A stretch of DNA of 64,000 nt from NCBI RefSeq assembly GCF_000001735.4, contig NC_003070.9, positions 11,464,001 to 11,528,000 of the forward strand, read 5' to 3'. The first letter of the stretch is position 1; every line of letters begins with the position of its first letter. Below the pieces are notes generated by a model, which saw only the letters and a list, made by a program, of their open reading frames with translations, ran no database searches and was not told where the DNA came from. This document shows positions 51,596 to 63,727 of the stretch, in pieces. The DNA is from Arabidopsis thaliana. Lineage: Eukaryota; Streptophyta; Magnoliopsida; Brassicales; Brassicaceae. Both the position numbers and the translations under genes were made by a program.

Positions 51596-51904
51596 AGTAT
51601 CTCTTCCCTTGCTCTCTGTCTCTGACAAGTTTCTTGATCGATCTATTCGCACAGTGATTCTGGAGGTTTTTGGTCTAGTTTTTCTTTTTCATTTTCATTT
51701 TTTTTGGTTTTTGGTCTAGTTTTTTCTTTTTTTTTGGTTAATAGGTTTTTGGTCTAGTTACAATTAGGGTTTTAGTAGGAGCTTGATATGTTGTTTCAGA
51801 TCTTTAATATGGTATGAAATAACATTTTGACATGAATATGGTTTCTTGTTTAATCTACTCTAGTTATGCATTCCAGAAGTCTAAACTATTAAGGATCAAT
51901 CATA

Positions 51905-52060
51905 GGAAATGATTTGCTCAATCATATCTCCTAATTCTCTGTCAATTCTCTAATTATGTAAACTAGATATTGTAATTAAGTCCTCTGTGATACTCTAGCT
52001 AGACTCTGTTTTGTATATATACTCTCATTGTGATATTGAATAAATCATCAAGTTATACAA
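51905..52060 (+). mobile_element. Possible solo LTR fragment, Ty1/copia-like
   Basis: The end TGTATATATACTCTCATTGT...GAATAAATCATCAAGTTATACA has the TATA and polyadenylation-like layout of Arabidopsis copia LTRs. No partner LTR or internal part is present. Boundaries are approximate and no target-site duplication was established. Confidence 0.35.
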
Positions 52061-52082
52061 AGTATTCATATAAACATGGGTC

Positions 52083-52145
52083 TCGAACCCATCACCTCCA
52101 TCCGGGAGATTTACCACTAGACCGTCAACACCAGATTGCTGATGA
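52083..52145 (-). mobile_element. tRNA-derived SINE head
   Basis: On the minus strand the sequence has a box-A-like GGTCTAGTGGTAAATCTC and, about 30 bases on, a box-B-like GGTTCGAGACC. This is the pol III promoter pair of tRNA-derived SINEs. It does not fold into a full tRNA with acceptor stem, so it is a SINE or decayed tRNA rather than a working tRNA gene. Confidence 0.55.
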
Positions 52146-53879
52146 AATTGATCAAAATCATGCAACTCTTTTTGTACATTCATTCCTCCAACATGATCAA
52201 CCAATGTTGATTTATACGCATTGAGATTCTGATTTCAAACTCAGTAAAAAGAGTAAAATGATAAAATCAAAAACAAAATTTGTTGCCAACCCAACTTTTT
52301 TTTTTTGTTTTTGCAAGTACGGTTTCAAAGAGTTTCATCGAATAAGAACTCTAAAGTTGTTAAAAAAAAAAAAAGAACTCTAAATTAGAGTTAAATTCTG
52401 AATCCATACCCTCTCTACCCTTGAACTCACCATTCACCAAGCCCCAGAGCGTTCTCTATTGACAATCATTCATCAATGCGAAATAGTCTTCAACATAGTC
52501 TTGTTTCTGCGACTCATGCGCTTAATTTCTAGCTGTTAGTTCCACTTTGGCTCCTTCTGCTGCAATCACTTCTTCAGCCACTTCCATAGTACGTATTAAC
52601 TGACTGGTCTTTTGAACATGTTTTGCTTGCTTTTGAAAATCATTATGTTAAATATGTATTTCGTTGAACATGACTATCAATTCAAACCAAAATTATAGGC
52701 GTACAATATATATATCGAGGAAATCAACCCCTATCATTAATCTTAGTAGGAAAACCCCCTATCATATGCAAATCCCTTGCATATTTATACAAGTATTATT
52801 CTTCTCACTTAATTCAGTAGTTATGGCAAATTATATTGTATGGGTGATATTATGCTTAATTATGTTTCTTTGTGTCTTTTAGTGTATACGTTTTAACAAC
52901 TTTGCACAAAAACCAAAAACGTTTTCATAAAACTTTTTCAAAACAATAAACATAGTGACTATACATTAGCAACAATAACTTTACGTCTCAATAAATTAAA
53001 TAAAATGTATAGCAATTGTGAGTTGTTATATACAGTCTCAAGCTCAAATACTAAATACAATATAAATATATCTAAATATAATCAAAAATAATTTATGTAT
53101 ACTTGATTTTAGAATGATATAACATGTATTTACCAACAAAGAGGGACACATGCCATGTATCAATTTTTTTTATAGTTTCTAATAAAGAGATAAACCCTTA
53201 TTTATTATATAAGACTAGATGAACATCCATAATACGCATGGAATTTTTATAAAACAAATTGCAGGAAAAATATGATTATGATTTTTGTTGCTTTTTATGT
53301 TCTGTTTTATTATGTAATTAATAAATTCATATCTATTTTATCTAATTATAATTTTTATAATTAAATTCATATATGACTCAAACTATCAATTCTACATTTT
53401 TTTAATATAAATCTGATTATTTATATACATATTATCCTAATTTTTCACTATCATGAACGCTTACAATAATATATGATATATTGATACAATGTATGTAGTT
53501 ATATTACTTATGTGGTTTAAAACTTGCCTGACTTAATTGTAAGAAACAATTCTTTATTTCATGTATTCTCTCGTCATCTAATATATCAACCACATCATAA
53601 TATGCTAGTAATTTTAATCAATACTTTAGATGTCATCCTTTACATATAGTCATATAGGAGAGAGTCTCATTTTTTAGTTTTTTTGGTATGTCTGACGTAT
53701 GGAAAGACCATTACGTGAAAAAATTGTAAGTCAATGATACCAAGTTATCATAACAGACAAAAATGAAAAAAGAGAATGTTATATTCATAAAACGTAATAA
53801 TGAAAAAATATTCAAGGTAAAATTACTAAATTAATATGAGATTAGATAGCAAACATCTAAACTACAACACAAGTAAATT

Positions 53880-56800
53880 TTTAGCTATTCTCGAGTAATG
53901 ATTGTTGAAGTCAAAACTCGCACAATGGAAATCGTTATTAGGGTTCTCTCGAGGAAACGAACTTTGTAAAAATCTCAAAAAACAACAGAATCGATAATAA
54001 ACCGAGGATGGTGTTCTTGATATTATTGATGAAAAAGATTATTTTAATCGTACAAGTGTTTAGAATATAGAAAGAAAAGTGTCTAGCCTTCAAAGTAAGA
54101 GCTTTTGGATTGTCTGAAGGTGAGAGCGTGTTTTCTTTTGTCTCCCTTATGCCCAGTCCTTGAGGTGCTTTATATAGAATTCTTAAACCTCTTTTTTAGC
54201 GATATTCTCAGAAGATATCCATTTATCCTTAAGTCGGCTCCAGAAAATAATCGGCTTATGGATATATTCCTTATTCTCCGGAGACTTCAGGAAAACTTCT
54301 TGATTTGACAATATCCTCGAAGATTCTCCTACATCATACGCTTCGCCCGTTAAAAAGAGAAAGATTATCGGCGGGTTCCCGAGCAAAGATGAGCCGTATA
54401 CCGACCACTTCCTTTTAATGGCCCTCGACGACTCTTCTATTCCTGAAGACCTCCTCGGAAAATCTCTATCGAGATACAGGGTACTCTTTAGATACGTAGT
54501 TAGTGTTTATTTGTCACCGAGCCGCCAGCTACCCTCGATACTTACCTTGTTTCTTGTCTTTCGCAGATCATGCCATCAATTTCTTTGAACCTTGTCCTGA
54601 CGATCTCATTCGGGCCCAAAAGAAACTGTCTGTCGGAAGTGTGATTGGCTAAAGCATTTTTCGAAAAAAGTCTCGATCGAGCATTAAAATTCTCGAACGG
54701 TATTTCCTACTCTTCTATCTCTGCGTCTTTTGATCATCAATCAAGGTTTTTCGTGGAGATGCAAGCAACAAAATTGACCCTTCGGTAAATGTCGGCTCAA
54801 AAGAAGAAAGAGGCCGAAGAGAGGAGACTTGCCGAGATAGACGTGGGAGTCTCGGCGGTTACTCCGAGGGAGTCGCGTCCGAGACGATTCCTATGCCGGA
54901 ATGGAGCGCGGGTGTGGTAAACCCTACCCTTCCTGCAGTGCTGGACGGTACCGAGGCGAATGAAAACCGCCTGGTTCTTGATGCTACTGCACATGCAGAG
55001 GGTATACAACCGATAGCCGCTTTGCCGCCTAGAGGGCAAATGAAGGCTTTGGAAAAGCGCCAAAGGAGCACGGACCCCGAGGCGAAGAGTAAAAAGAAGA
55101 AGAAGAAGGCCAGTCGGGAAGAGGGCGAGCCAATTTATGTAGACAAGATCGCCTCGGCGAATCTTATCGCCTCCTGTGGGGGGCGTATTCTTCCTCCTCC
55201 TGAGAAACTTCTAGAATCTGAGCAATATGCTGAGGCGTCATCGTTCTTTTTGAGGGTAAAACCTGTTTCTTTTGTTCCCGATCATAGTTTTGGACTTGTT
55301 CTGATATTTATTATCATTATTATTTTTTTTAAACTAGGCTTTCTCCTCAATGAACAAGATGGTGCGATCCTACGATTCCACCACGCGGGCTTGTCTCGGT
55401 GCCAATGAAAAGTTGGCCGAGGCGGAGAAGAAACTCGCTGCTGAAGGGCATGCCCGAGCCGAGGCTGAATCAAAGGAAGTAGAGGCGACTCTGGCAAAGG
55501 AAAAAGCCAAGGAGGAAGTCATCGTCCACAAGGACAAAGATAGCTAGCTGGCCGAGCATAGTCTCAAAATGACCAATAAGCTATCTTCCGACCTCCCACG
55601 CTATAAGCGTATGCTCAACGAGGAGAAGGAGCGTCGGGAAAACGAAGTGGCTCGAGGCTATTAGGAATTCTAGGCGTGAGACCTCAGCAACCTTTGCTGA
55701 CAAGTTTCAAGCCACCGAGGCGAAGATGCTTCTTTTCTATCAAGCCTACGATCGATATATGCTCCTCGTCCAGGCGAAAGCCAACGATGAGTTAATTACC
55801 GCACTTGAAGGCGGAGGGGCCCTTGCTAAGGAAAAGAAGCAAGTGTCGCACTAGCTTTGGGAGTATGGTGACACCGAGGCGGCATACACCAAGTTTGCTG
55901 AGGAGATAAAGAAGAAGTTGATGATTCCCCTAGTCTCTCCCGTCTCCATTCCATACAGTCTTGGAGTGAGGTCCAGTGAAGTGCTTTCGGACAAAGTGGG
56001 TGTCGTTAACCAGGCAGGCTCAAATCTGCGCGACAAGACGCGCCATTCTGAAGATGAGCCTGCTCAGTGACCTCGAGGCGGCACTTTGCTTCTTGCTCTA
56101 TTTTTTATTTTTTTTGTAAAGACTTAAGCGTTGATGGTTGTATTGAACTTTCGAATGAGTATTCAAAGGCGTTTTAGACCTTTTATTGATCGTTACGTGA
56201 AATTCCTAAGTTGAATGTAGGTAGGAAATTTTGTAGCCGAGATAATCGGCTCGAGACAAGTGTAATGAGAACTGGGTTTAAGTAAGTAGACTTGAATTTT
56301 CTCAGTCTATTACCAGCGTTTAGAAACGGGCTGGGACAACGGTGTTAAATATATAACCGAGGTTTCAAAAGATAGAATTGACAGCCTGCTTGGAGAACTT
56401 CCGATCAGATTCTAATCTTAAATATTTGTATAGCGCGCTGTAACCGAGGCAGTGTAATTCAAATTGAAAACGTGACAAGTCGAATATTGTTGAAACAACT
56501 TTGGAAATTCCAAGTAAAAGACACTTAAAAACACTTCTCGGAAAATGACGTGGGAGTATGGATATACAGATCCACTCCCTCCTTTTTTGATTGGGGGGGT
56601 AGCTGAACTCATCTGAAGATGAGCTGTCTACGTACCCTTTTCAGGGATCAAGCCACCTCATAGTTCAAGTCCATACATACCTTCGGGCTTAGTTATAGTA
56701 TTTTCTTAGGTGCATGACGTTGCAGGATCTCGTAACTGCTTTGCCATTCATGTTGGCGAGCTCGTAGACGTCGGGTCGGACGATTCTGAAAATCAGGTAA

Positions 56801-57575
56801 GGACCTTCCCAGTTAGCCCCCCAGCTTTCCTGCGTTCACCTTTTAGCTATTCTCGAGTAATGACTGTGGAAGTCGAAACTCGCACAATCGAAATCGGTCT
56901 TAGGGTTCTCTCGAGAAATGAACTTTGTGACAATCTCAAAGAACAACATAATCGATAATAAACCACAGATGGTGTTTTTGATATTATTGATGAAAAGGAT
57001 TGTTTTAATCATACAAGTGTTTAGAAAATAGAAAGAAAAGTGTCTAGCCTTCAAAGTCAGAGCTTTTGGATTGTCTGAAATTGAGAGCGTGTTTTTTTTT
57101 TTGTCTCCCTTAAGCCTAATCCTTGAGACGCTTTATATAGAGTTCTTAAACTGTCTCTCTAGCGATATTCTTGGAAGAATTCCATTTATCCCTAAGTCGG
57201 ATCCAGAAAATAATTAGCTTATGGATGTATTCCTTATTCTTCGGAGACTTTTGAAAAACTTCCTGATTTGACAATATCCTCGAAAGTTCTCCAATATCAT
57301 TTCTGAGACTCTTGGAAATGATCCGGTTTTCCTGAAAATGATCTTTTGAACGTTATTGGATTTCTACAAGTCTTTGCTTCCGATTTTCTTTAGGACTCGG
57401 TGAACGTTTGACAGGTGACTTCGGGGCAACCGTTGTGTTCCAGCCCAAGGTGGATCATTGAATAAGTTCCCGAGGTAATTTGTTTGGCTTGGGGCGTTAA
57501 CCTGTTTTATTCCCATGGCGATCGCGGTCCTTACTGTTAAATTCGATATTGCTTGTGGGAAATCCGATCCAACAA
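53880..57575 (-). mobile_element. Older reduced Tat-type LTR element, opposite orientation
   Basis: Two blocks in direct orientation, about 53880-54325 and 56844-57302, share long stretches (AGCTATTCTCGAGTAATGA, GAAAAGTGTCTAGCCTTCAA, GACAATATCCTCGAA) and look like LTR remnants, by eye about 85 percent identical. Between them, on the minus strand at about 56690-56830, is a pol end (YELANMNGKAV, NVMHLRKYY) homologous to 43560-43660. On the plus strand, about 54320-56070, are pieces of an antisense ORF with a Lys/Glu/Ala coiled coil (KLAEAEKKLAAEGHARAEAE). This mirrors the young element at 39-48 kb in reverse. Most of gag-pol is missing and there are several breaks; LTR divergence implies an age of millions of years. 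Confidence 0.75.
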
Positions 57576-57897
57576 TGACTATTAATAAAAAAATAAAAAA
57601 TATATGTAAAGTAGAATGAAAGTAATACTTGATACATTAGTATGACTTTTAATTTTATTGAATATTTAAAAAAAATTAGTAAACAGTAAGATTAATGAAG
57701 GATTTAACAGAACAAATTACTTTTGATTTCTCCTCGATTAGTTTTGTTATTCTTTATTTTTTAATTATATAAAACGATACATGTTAATGTAATGATATGA
57801 CACTCATATATAAATAATTGGTCAACTTGACCTGATGCATATGATATGTAGACAAGGAGAATAAGTAGAAAATAAAAGGTCAAAAATTAAATATATA

Positions 57898-58945
57898 CTA
57901 GATTTTAACCTGCGGTACACCGTGGGACTATTTTGTTCTTTTAAGAATAACAATTTAATTTGTTTAGTCGATTAAAAATATATTGATTTAATGTTTATAT
58001 TTTCTGAATGTACAACTCTTATATCTGTATATTATTTAATATACAATTACTATGTTTGATTTTTACTGTTAAAAAATATAGGAACAATAACGTACAGTTC
58101 ATTAAGTTAAAATCTAGATTATAACTAAATAATTGAAATTTTAATTATATTTATTTTATTAATATTATTTGTTTTGTTTAGTATTTAAGATAATATAATT
58201 GTATTTGGATTGTTATATGATTTCACCCGTGGTATACCATATCGTATTACTATCGACCCAAACCCGTCCTACCATCTAATCCCGTTCAGTGAAACTAAAC
58301 ATATATAATGGATTTCACCCGTGGTATACCGTCTCGTATTACTGTCGACCCAAACCCGTCCTACCATCTAACTCCGTTCAGTGAAATTAAACATTTTGTT
58401 TTTGTTATTTTTGTTTTAATAAGACTTTAATTTAAAAGATATATCATTCAAATTAATTGAATTTTTTTCTTTCAAATGGTTATTTAATTGTTATAAAATC
58501 CATACATTATAATATTCTAAACCCGTCCCACCATCTAATCCAATTCGGTAAAATTAAACATTATTTTTACTTTTTTGTTCTAATAATTTTTTTATTAAAA
58601 ATATATAATTCAAATTAATTTAAAAGTTTTCTTTTGAAATGGTTATTTAATTTTATAGATTTTATATATTATATATATTCTAACGTTTTTTCGTTAAATA
58701 TTCTAAATATTTTATAAATTTTAAATAATTTTAATATTTATCTTTAATAAAGTATAATACTAATAAAGTCCTAAGATTTTTCCTTTTTAAAAATAATTAG
58801 AATTGATAGAGATATATTAGATAAGGAAATGCTAATAATTAAGAATATTAATTAATTGATAATAATTAATGCCAATAGTATTTTTTGTAAATAAGTTCCA
58901 ACTTAAAAATTTATTTGTTAAAATGGCTGCAAAAATATATATGTA
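57898..58945 (-). mobile_element. Helitron-like element, copy 1
   Basis: On the minus strand the element ends in a hairpin (CCCACGGTGTACCGCAGG) followed by TTAAAATCTAG and a host T, the CTRR-plus-hairpin 3' terminus of Arabidopsis Helitrons. The body is AT-rich and includes internally repeated segments with GATTTCACCCGTGGTATACC and CCGTCCTACCATCTAA (at about 58220, 58310 and 58520). It is non-autonomous, with no Rep/helicase frame. The 5' end is approximate, set where similarity to copy 2 stops. Confidence 0.65.
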
Positions 58946-60267
58946 AATACTTCTAAAACTACATATTACTAAAACTCAAATGTTCAATTCTACTCTCATG
59001 AAAAATTATTATTCTGTTCTACAACAAACTCAAATAATATGAAGATAATTAATCTAGGCAAGTATCTTGTTGCACGTCACAACTATCTAAAGCCATCGAT
59101 CTCTATAACCGACTAATATTCTTTCTTCTCTAAAAAACATATTCATTTGTTTGTCCTTTCGTATTCTCTACGCCGAAATATACCGACTCATTGAATTCTT
59201 TTTTCGGTTTAATTCTACAAGAATAATTAGTATTTTTAGCATTAAAATATAATAATTGGTGTGGTTTTACTATATTAGATTTAGCCTTATATTTTGGATA
59301 GTATTTATGAATATGTAAACGTTATAATTTGTTTGGTTCAAAATTTACAATAACACATTTTTGTAACTGCTATTAATGATGATATTCGAATTTTGGTAAC
59401 TATATTATAGTATTTCAAAAATTCTAAGCCCTATATTAACAGAGCCTCAAATAAAATTATTTCACACCACCGATATTCATCGAAACTTTTGTCCAGACCG
59501 CCAACACTTAGCCAAAAAAAAAGAAAAAAAAACTCTCAAATTAAAAATGAAACCCTAATTTTTATATATCTTCTTCCTCTTTTTCTCTTTTACCTCTTTG
59601 ATCCCTATTCTTTTTTTCTTCCTAGATTATTCTCTTCTCCTAGCTCTTTTTTACCTCTTCACTCTCTTTTCCTATGATTATAATACCCTTGATCTATTGG
59701 ATTTTAGTAATTTCTATCTTTGTCACTCTCGCTCTCATCTCCATATTCTTCTTCTTCTTCTTAAATTATTTCTCGCTTTTGACTTTGTTGGCCTGAAACC
59801 CCAAACTATCTTCGACGCCCGGTTCTTTGCCATTCAATTGTGTCAGCCTCCTCCCACTTTATCCTTCTCGTTTTCATCCGCTAGTACAATTTTGTTATGG
59901 GTCAGATTTACGAACACTTGGATTTGATTTTGTAGGGTTGAGTTGATCGATTTAGGCTAGACTGATTTCTTAGAAGCTTTTGGCCGAAGTTATGATAATG
60001 CCCTCTAGGTGTTTGACGAATTGCCTCATTAATAGTTTGCTTGGTTTTTTGACATTGTTTGGCGTTTTGTAGGCTGATTCATATAATGATTGTATTGCTT
60101 AATTCTTGAAAGCTGGTTAATACACATAATGTCTTGGTCTTGTTTGTGTTGTACTCCAGTTTATCTCTCCGTCATCTTCGAATTAATGACCGCGAAGGTG
60201 ATTATAATTTCGTTCTCTTTCTCATTTTGTTGCTTACTTTATTGGGGTTTTTTCATTTTTTTAAGTA
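58946..60267. other. Intergenic; CT-rich leader-like segment around 59480-59940
   Basis: 59480-59940 begins with an A-run and AAACCCTAATTT, then CT-rich sequence, resembling a plant 5' UTR and leader, possibly captured from a host gene. Frames of 62-109 aa in it lack domains. The rest is AT-rich. Confidence 0.4.
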
Positions 60268-60515
60268 CTCCTTCCGTACTTTTATAAATGATGTTATAAG
60301 CTTTTATTTTTGTTCTTAAATATATGATGTTTTAAATTTTCAATGCAAAACTAATTCTATTTTTATTAGTTCTGATGATTTTTATTCTGTAAATTATTTT
60401 TTTATTAGTTGATTAAATAATAAATAATGTTTTAGTTTAAAAATAAACAAAATTAAATAATTTTTTAATTTATGCGCATTCTTCTAAAATATCAACTAAA
60501 TAAGAACGGAGGAAA
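60268..60515. mobile_element. Stowaway-like MITE (Tc1/mariner type)
   Basis: Begins CTCCTTCCGTACTTTTATAA and ends with the near-complement TAAGAACGGAGGAAA, flanked by TA on both sides (60266-60267 and 60516-60517). The CTCC-TCCGT terminus and TA target site are typical of mariner-derived MITEs. It is 248 bp, AT-rich and non-coding. Confidence 0.7.
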
Positions 60516-60517
60516 TA

Positions 60518-61753
60518 TAAATTATTCTTATACATGATAAATAATTCTTATTTGAAACAAACTTTTGGGTGGACAATCGATATTCTTTCACACACATAAA
60601 AATGCCGAATTCATTGTCATAACGCCCTCTTTTCCTATATTTTACATCAACATTACTAATATATAATAATTATATATAATCATTTCAAAATCGGCGTCTC
60701 GCTTCCCATGCATGCGCATTTAATTAACGCTGCCAAAAAAAGCATGTGAGTATATATAGTAAACTAAACCTTTCATCAAGTTAACTAATTAAATTTTAAT
60801 ATTAAAAATTAAAATATATAATGATTATTTTAAAATTGAATTTAATTATTTATCTAAATAGCAAATTATTTTCCAATATTTTTTCTATGATTTATTTTAT
60901 CGTTTAATAATAATATATTAACATCAAATTATATTAACAATTGATCTCAACCAAATAATCCAAAACAAACACCACCATATAGAATTTAAACTCATGATTA
61001 TGAAAATCTCAGATTTAGTTATGCAGTTAAAACTAGACACGAGATTAAGATATTATTATGATGTGTTTATGATAATGACGACAACGACAATACAACGTAA
61101 GTAAAAAATATATATATATATATATATACACGTATAATCTTTGACCTATTCAATAAAACGTGAAGAAAAACCACTACTTCTATTTTTCTTGTTCATCGAG
61201 TCTGAATCCAATATTATGCACTTTTTTTTCGGTAGCAGGACTCTCTTCTGTCCGTTTTTCCTCTTTTTTGGCAGCATTCATGAAGGTTACTATGACTTAC
61301 AAAGGTTATAAAAAAAAAAAAAGGTTATAAATACACTTGACGAAGGGCGGGGGTGATTACAAATTGCATGCAAATGACGGTTTATTATCTTTTTGTTGTT
61401 AAAGGGAAATAACGGTTTATTATCAGTGTGCAGACTTTTATCAAATGAGATAAAAATCATAGACAATCAATCTAATACTATTGAAGTACATTTATTCAAA
61501 TGGGTAGAAAGTTTGCAGATATTTACAAGAATGTCCTTGAGTTAAAAAAAAAATTTCATGAAAAATACATGTTTAGAAACACGAGATTATTTTTGAGCCG
61601 GTTTTAAAAATATCAGATTATAAGTTCCAATATAAGTCATTCATTACAATTACAAATAGCCGTTTTTTCCAATAAAGATCTAATCCTACAACAAAAATTT
61701 TGGGAAGAAAATCTTTAATTATTTCCAATTATTTATTCTTTTATTCAATAGCA
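60518..61753. other. AT-rich intergenic region
   Basis: No gene seen. It contains a TA microsatellite at about 61108-61128, an imperfect tandem AAGGTTATAA duplication near 61300-61330, and a small GC-richer patch near 61200-61270. Confidence 0.55.
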
Positions 61754-62795
61754 CTAGATTTTAACCTACGGTATACCGCGGGGTTATATCTTTTTTAAAA
61801 AATAAAAATTTAACTTGTTTAGAGTATTTAACATATATAGAATTTAATTTTTCTGTATTTTCTAAATGTACAACTCTTATATCTACATATTATTTAGTGT
61901 ACAATTACTATATTTAATTTTTACTGTTTAAAAATATAGGATGAATAACATACAGTTCATTAAGTTAAAATCTATATTATAACTAAATAATTTAAATTTT
62001 AATTATATTTATTTTATTAATATAGTTTTTTTTTTTTAGTGTATAAGATAATATAATTGTATTTTGATTTTTATATTTAGGATTTCACCTATGGTATACC
62101 GTCTCGTATTACTATCGACCCAAACCCATCATATCATCTAATCCCGTTCAGTGAAATTAAACATATCTAATGGATTTCACCCGTGGTATAGCGTCTAGTA
62201 TTTTATCGATCGAAATCCGTCTTACCATCTAACTCCGTTCAATGAAATTAAACATTATTTTGTTATTTTTGTTTTAAAAATACTTTAATTGAAAAGATAT
62301 ATAATTTAAATCAATTTAAAGTTTTTATTTCAAATGGTTATTTAATTGTTTAAAAGTTCATATATTATAAATATTATAAACCCGTCCTACCATCTAATCC
62401 CGTTCGGTGAAATTAAAAATTATTTTTTTGTTTTTTGTTTAAAATAATACTTTAATTAAAAAAATTATAATTTAAATCAATTTAAAAGTTTTTTTCAAAT
62501 GATTATTTAATTTTTATAGATTTCACATATTATAAATATTCTAAACGTTTATTCCGTTAAATATTTTAAATGTTTAATTAACTATAATATTTGATCTTTT
62601 AATCAAGTATATTAATAATGTCCTAAGATTTTTCTTTTTTAAGTAATTAGAATTGATTGAGATATATTAGATAAGGAAATGCTATTAATTAGGAATATTA
62701 ATTAATTGAAAATAATTAATGTCAATGGCATTCCTTGTAAATAAATTTCAATTTGAGGATTTATTTCATAAAATGGCTGCAAAAATATATATGTA
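61754..62795 (-). mobile_element. Helitron-like element, copy 2
   Basis: Related along its whole length to copy 1 at 57898-58945. It has the same terminal CTAG plus hairpin (complement of CCTACGGTATACCGCGGGG) and the same internal GGTATACCGTCTCGTATTAC and CCGTCCTACCATCTAA blocks. Both copies lose similarity after ATGGCTGCAAAAATATATAT. It is non-autonomous. By eye identity between the copies is about 85 percent. Confidence 0.65.
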
Positions 62796-63219
62796 GATTC
62801 ATAATTACGTAGATTTTTCAAATTAGAAAACTAATTATATTCCTATGTCATAGAGATTTATAGTATTTATTATATTCTACAAGATTACTAATCCAATCAG
62901 ATATTTTTTAAAACATTTCTTAATCAAATCTAACAAACCTACTTTATATATATATATATATAACATTATAAATATTGAATTAATATGTTTGAATTCGAAA
63001 TTAGTTTCAATATTCAAAATTTATTTAAATAACTGTAAAAAACATTTAATTAAACCATCTTTTATTTTTGATAATTAAAATATAAAACATATTTTTAAAC
63101 ATTTAAAAATAAAATTAATTACATTTTTGGTTTGATATTAATTTCTGTTAATTAAATTAATTGAATTTTAATTTTGATAGCAACTATTTATTAAATATCA
63201 ATTTTGATAGCATATATTA
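62796..63219. other. AT-rich spacer
   Basis: No gene seen. A short TA run lies near 62948-62962. Confidence 0.5.
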
Positions 63220-63400
63220 ATTTCGGTCAAAAACATAATTTTCTCGCCATAAACGTAAATCCGTACTTTTTCCGCCAAAAAACGTAAACTCGTAATTTTC
63301 TCGTCAAAAACGTAAATCCCTAAATTTTTGCCAAAAACGTAAACCCCTAATTTGTTCGCTAAAAAAATATTCCATCCAAAATGTAAATCCATAATTTTCT
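63220..63400. repeat. Degenerate minisatellite, about 27-bp units
   Basis: Five to six imperfect units of the type TTTTCTCG(C/T)CAAAAACGTAAATCC follow each other. Unit length varies from about 25 to 30 bases. It is non-coding. Confidence 0.75.
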
Positions 63401-63504
63401 CTTCGAAAATTATGAATTAAATTTTCAATTTTAATAATAATAATAATGAAAATTATTGATTATTGTTTGATAGTAATTATTAATTAAATTATTACTTAAA
63501 TGAG

Positions 63505-63605
63505 TTATTCATTTAACCATTCAATCTATCGAATAAATAAAATGAGTTTATAAATTGACTAACTCAACCATTCAATTTATTAAATAGAATGAGTTCATAA
63601 ATTGA
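63505..63605. repeat. Imperfect tandem duplication of about 50 bp
   Basis: Two units of the pattern CCATTCAAT-TAT...AATGAGTT-ATAAATTGACT follow each other just upstream of the last gene. Confidence 0.65.
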
Positions 63606-63674
63606 CTTAGATGAGGTCCGCCACTTTTTTAAAAACTGGGCTCGAAGCTTCCTCGTTGTTTCCTCTTTTGCCCC

Positions 63675-63681
63675 TATAAAT
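63675..63681 (+). promoter_or_regulatory. TATA box of the last gene
   Basis: TATAAAT lies 53 bases before the ATG at 63728, consistent with a short 5' leader of about 20-25 bases. Confidence 0.55.
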
Positions 63682-63727
63682 ACAAAAACTTCGAGATCCG
63701 AAGAAAAAAAACCCACCAACAATATAG

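Larger units (their letters stand above)
51596..53879. other. Intergenic with small retroelement relics
   Basis: After the B3 gene's T-rich 3' UTR no gene is seen. Relics at about 51905-52060 (LTR-like) and 52083-52145 (SINE head) are listed separately. The remainder (52200-53880) is AT-rich with no coding character. Confidence 0.55.

Noticed and set aside
52083-52145. Functional tRNA gene
   Set aside because: Only the box A and box B regions are tRNA-like; acceptor and anticodon stems do not close, so a SINE head is more likely.
53209-53250. Third Helitron 3' end (ACTAGATGAACATCC)
   Set aside because: It has CTAG next to a weak palindrome but not the hairpin shared by the copies at 57898 and 61754.
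63220-63400. CRISPR-like repeat array
   Set aside because: Units are degenerate and contiguous without spacers, and this is plant nuclear DNA.
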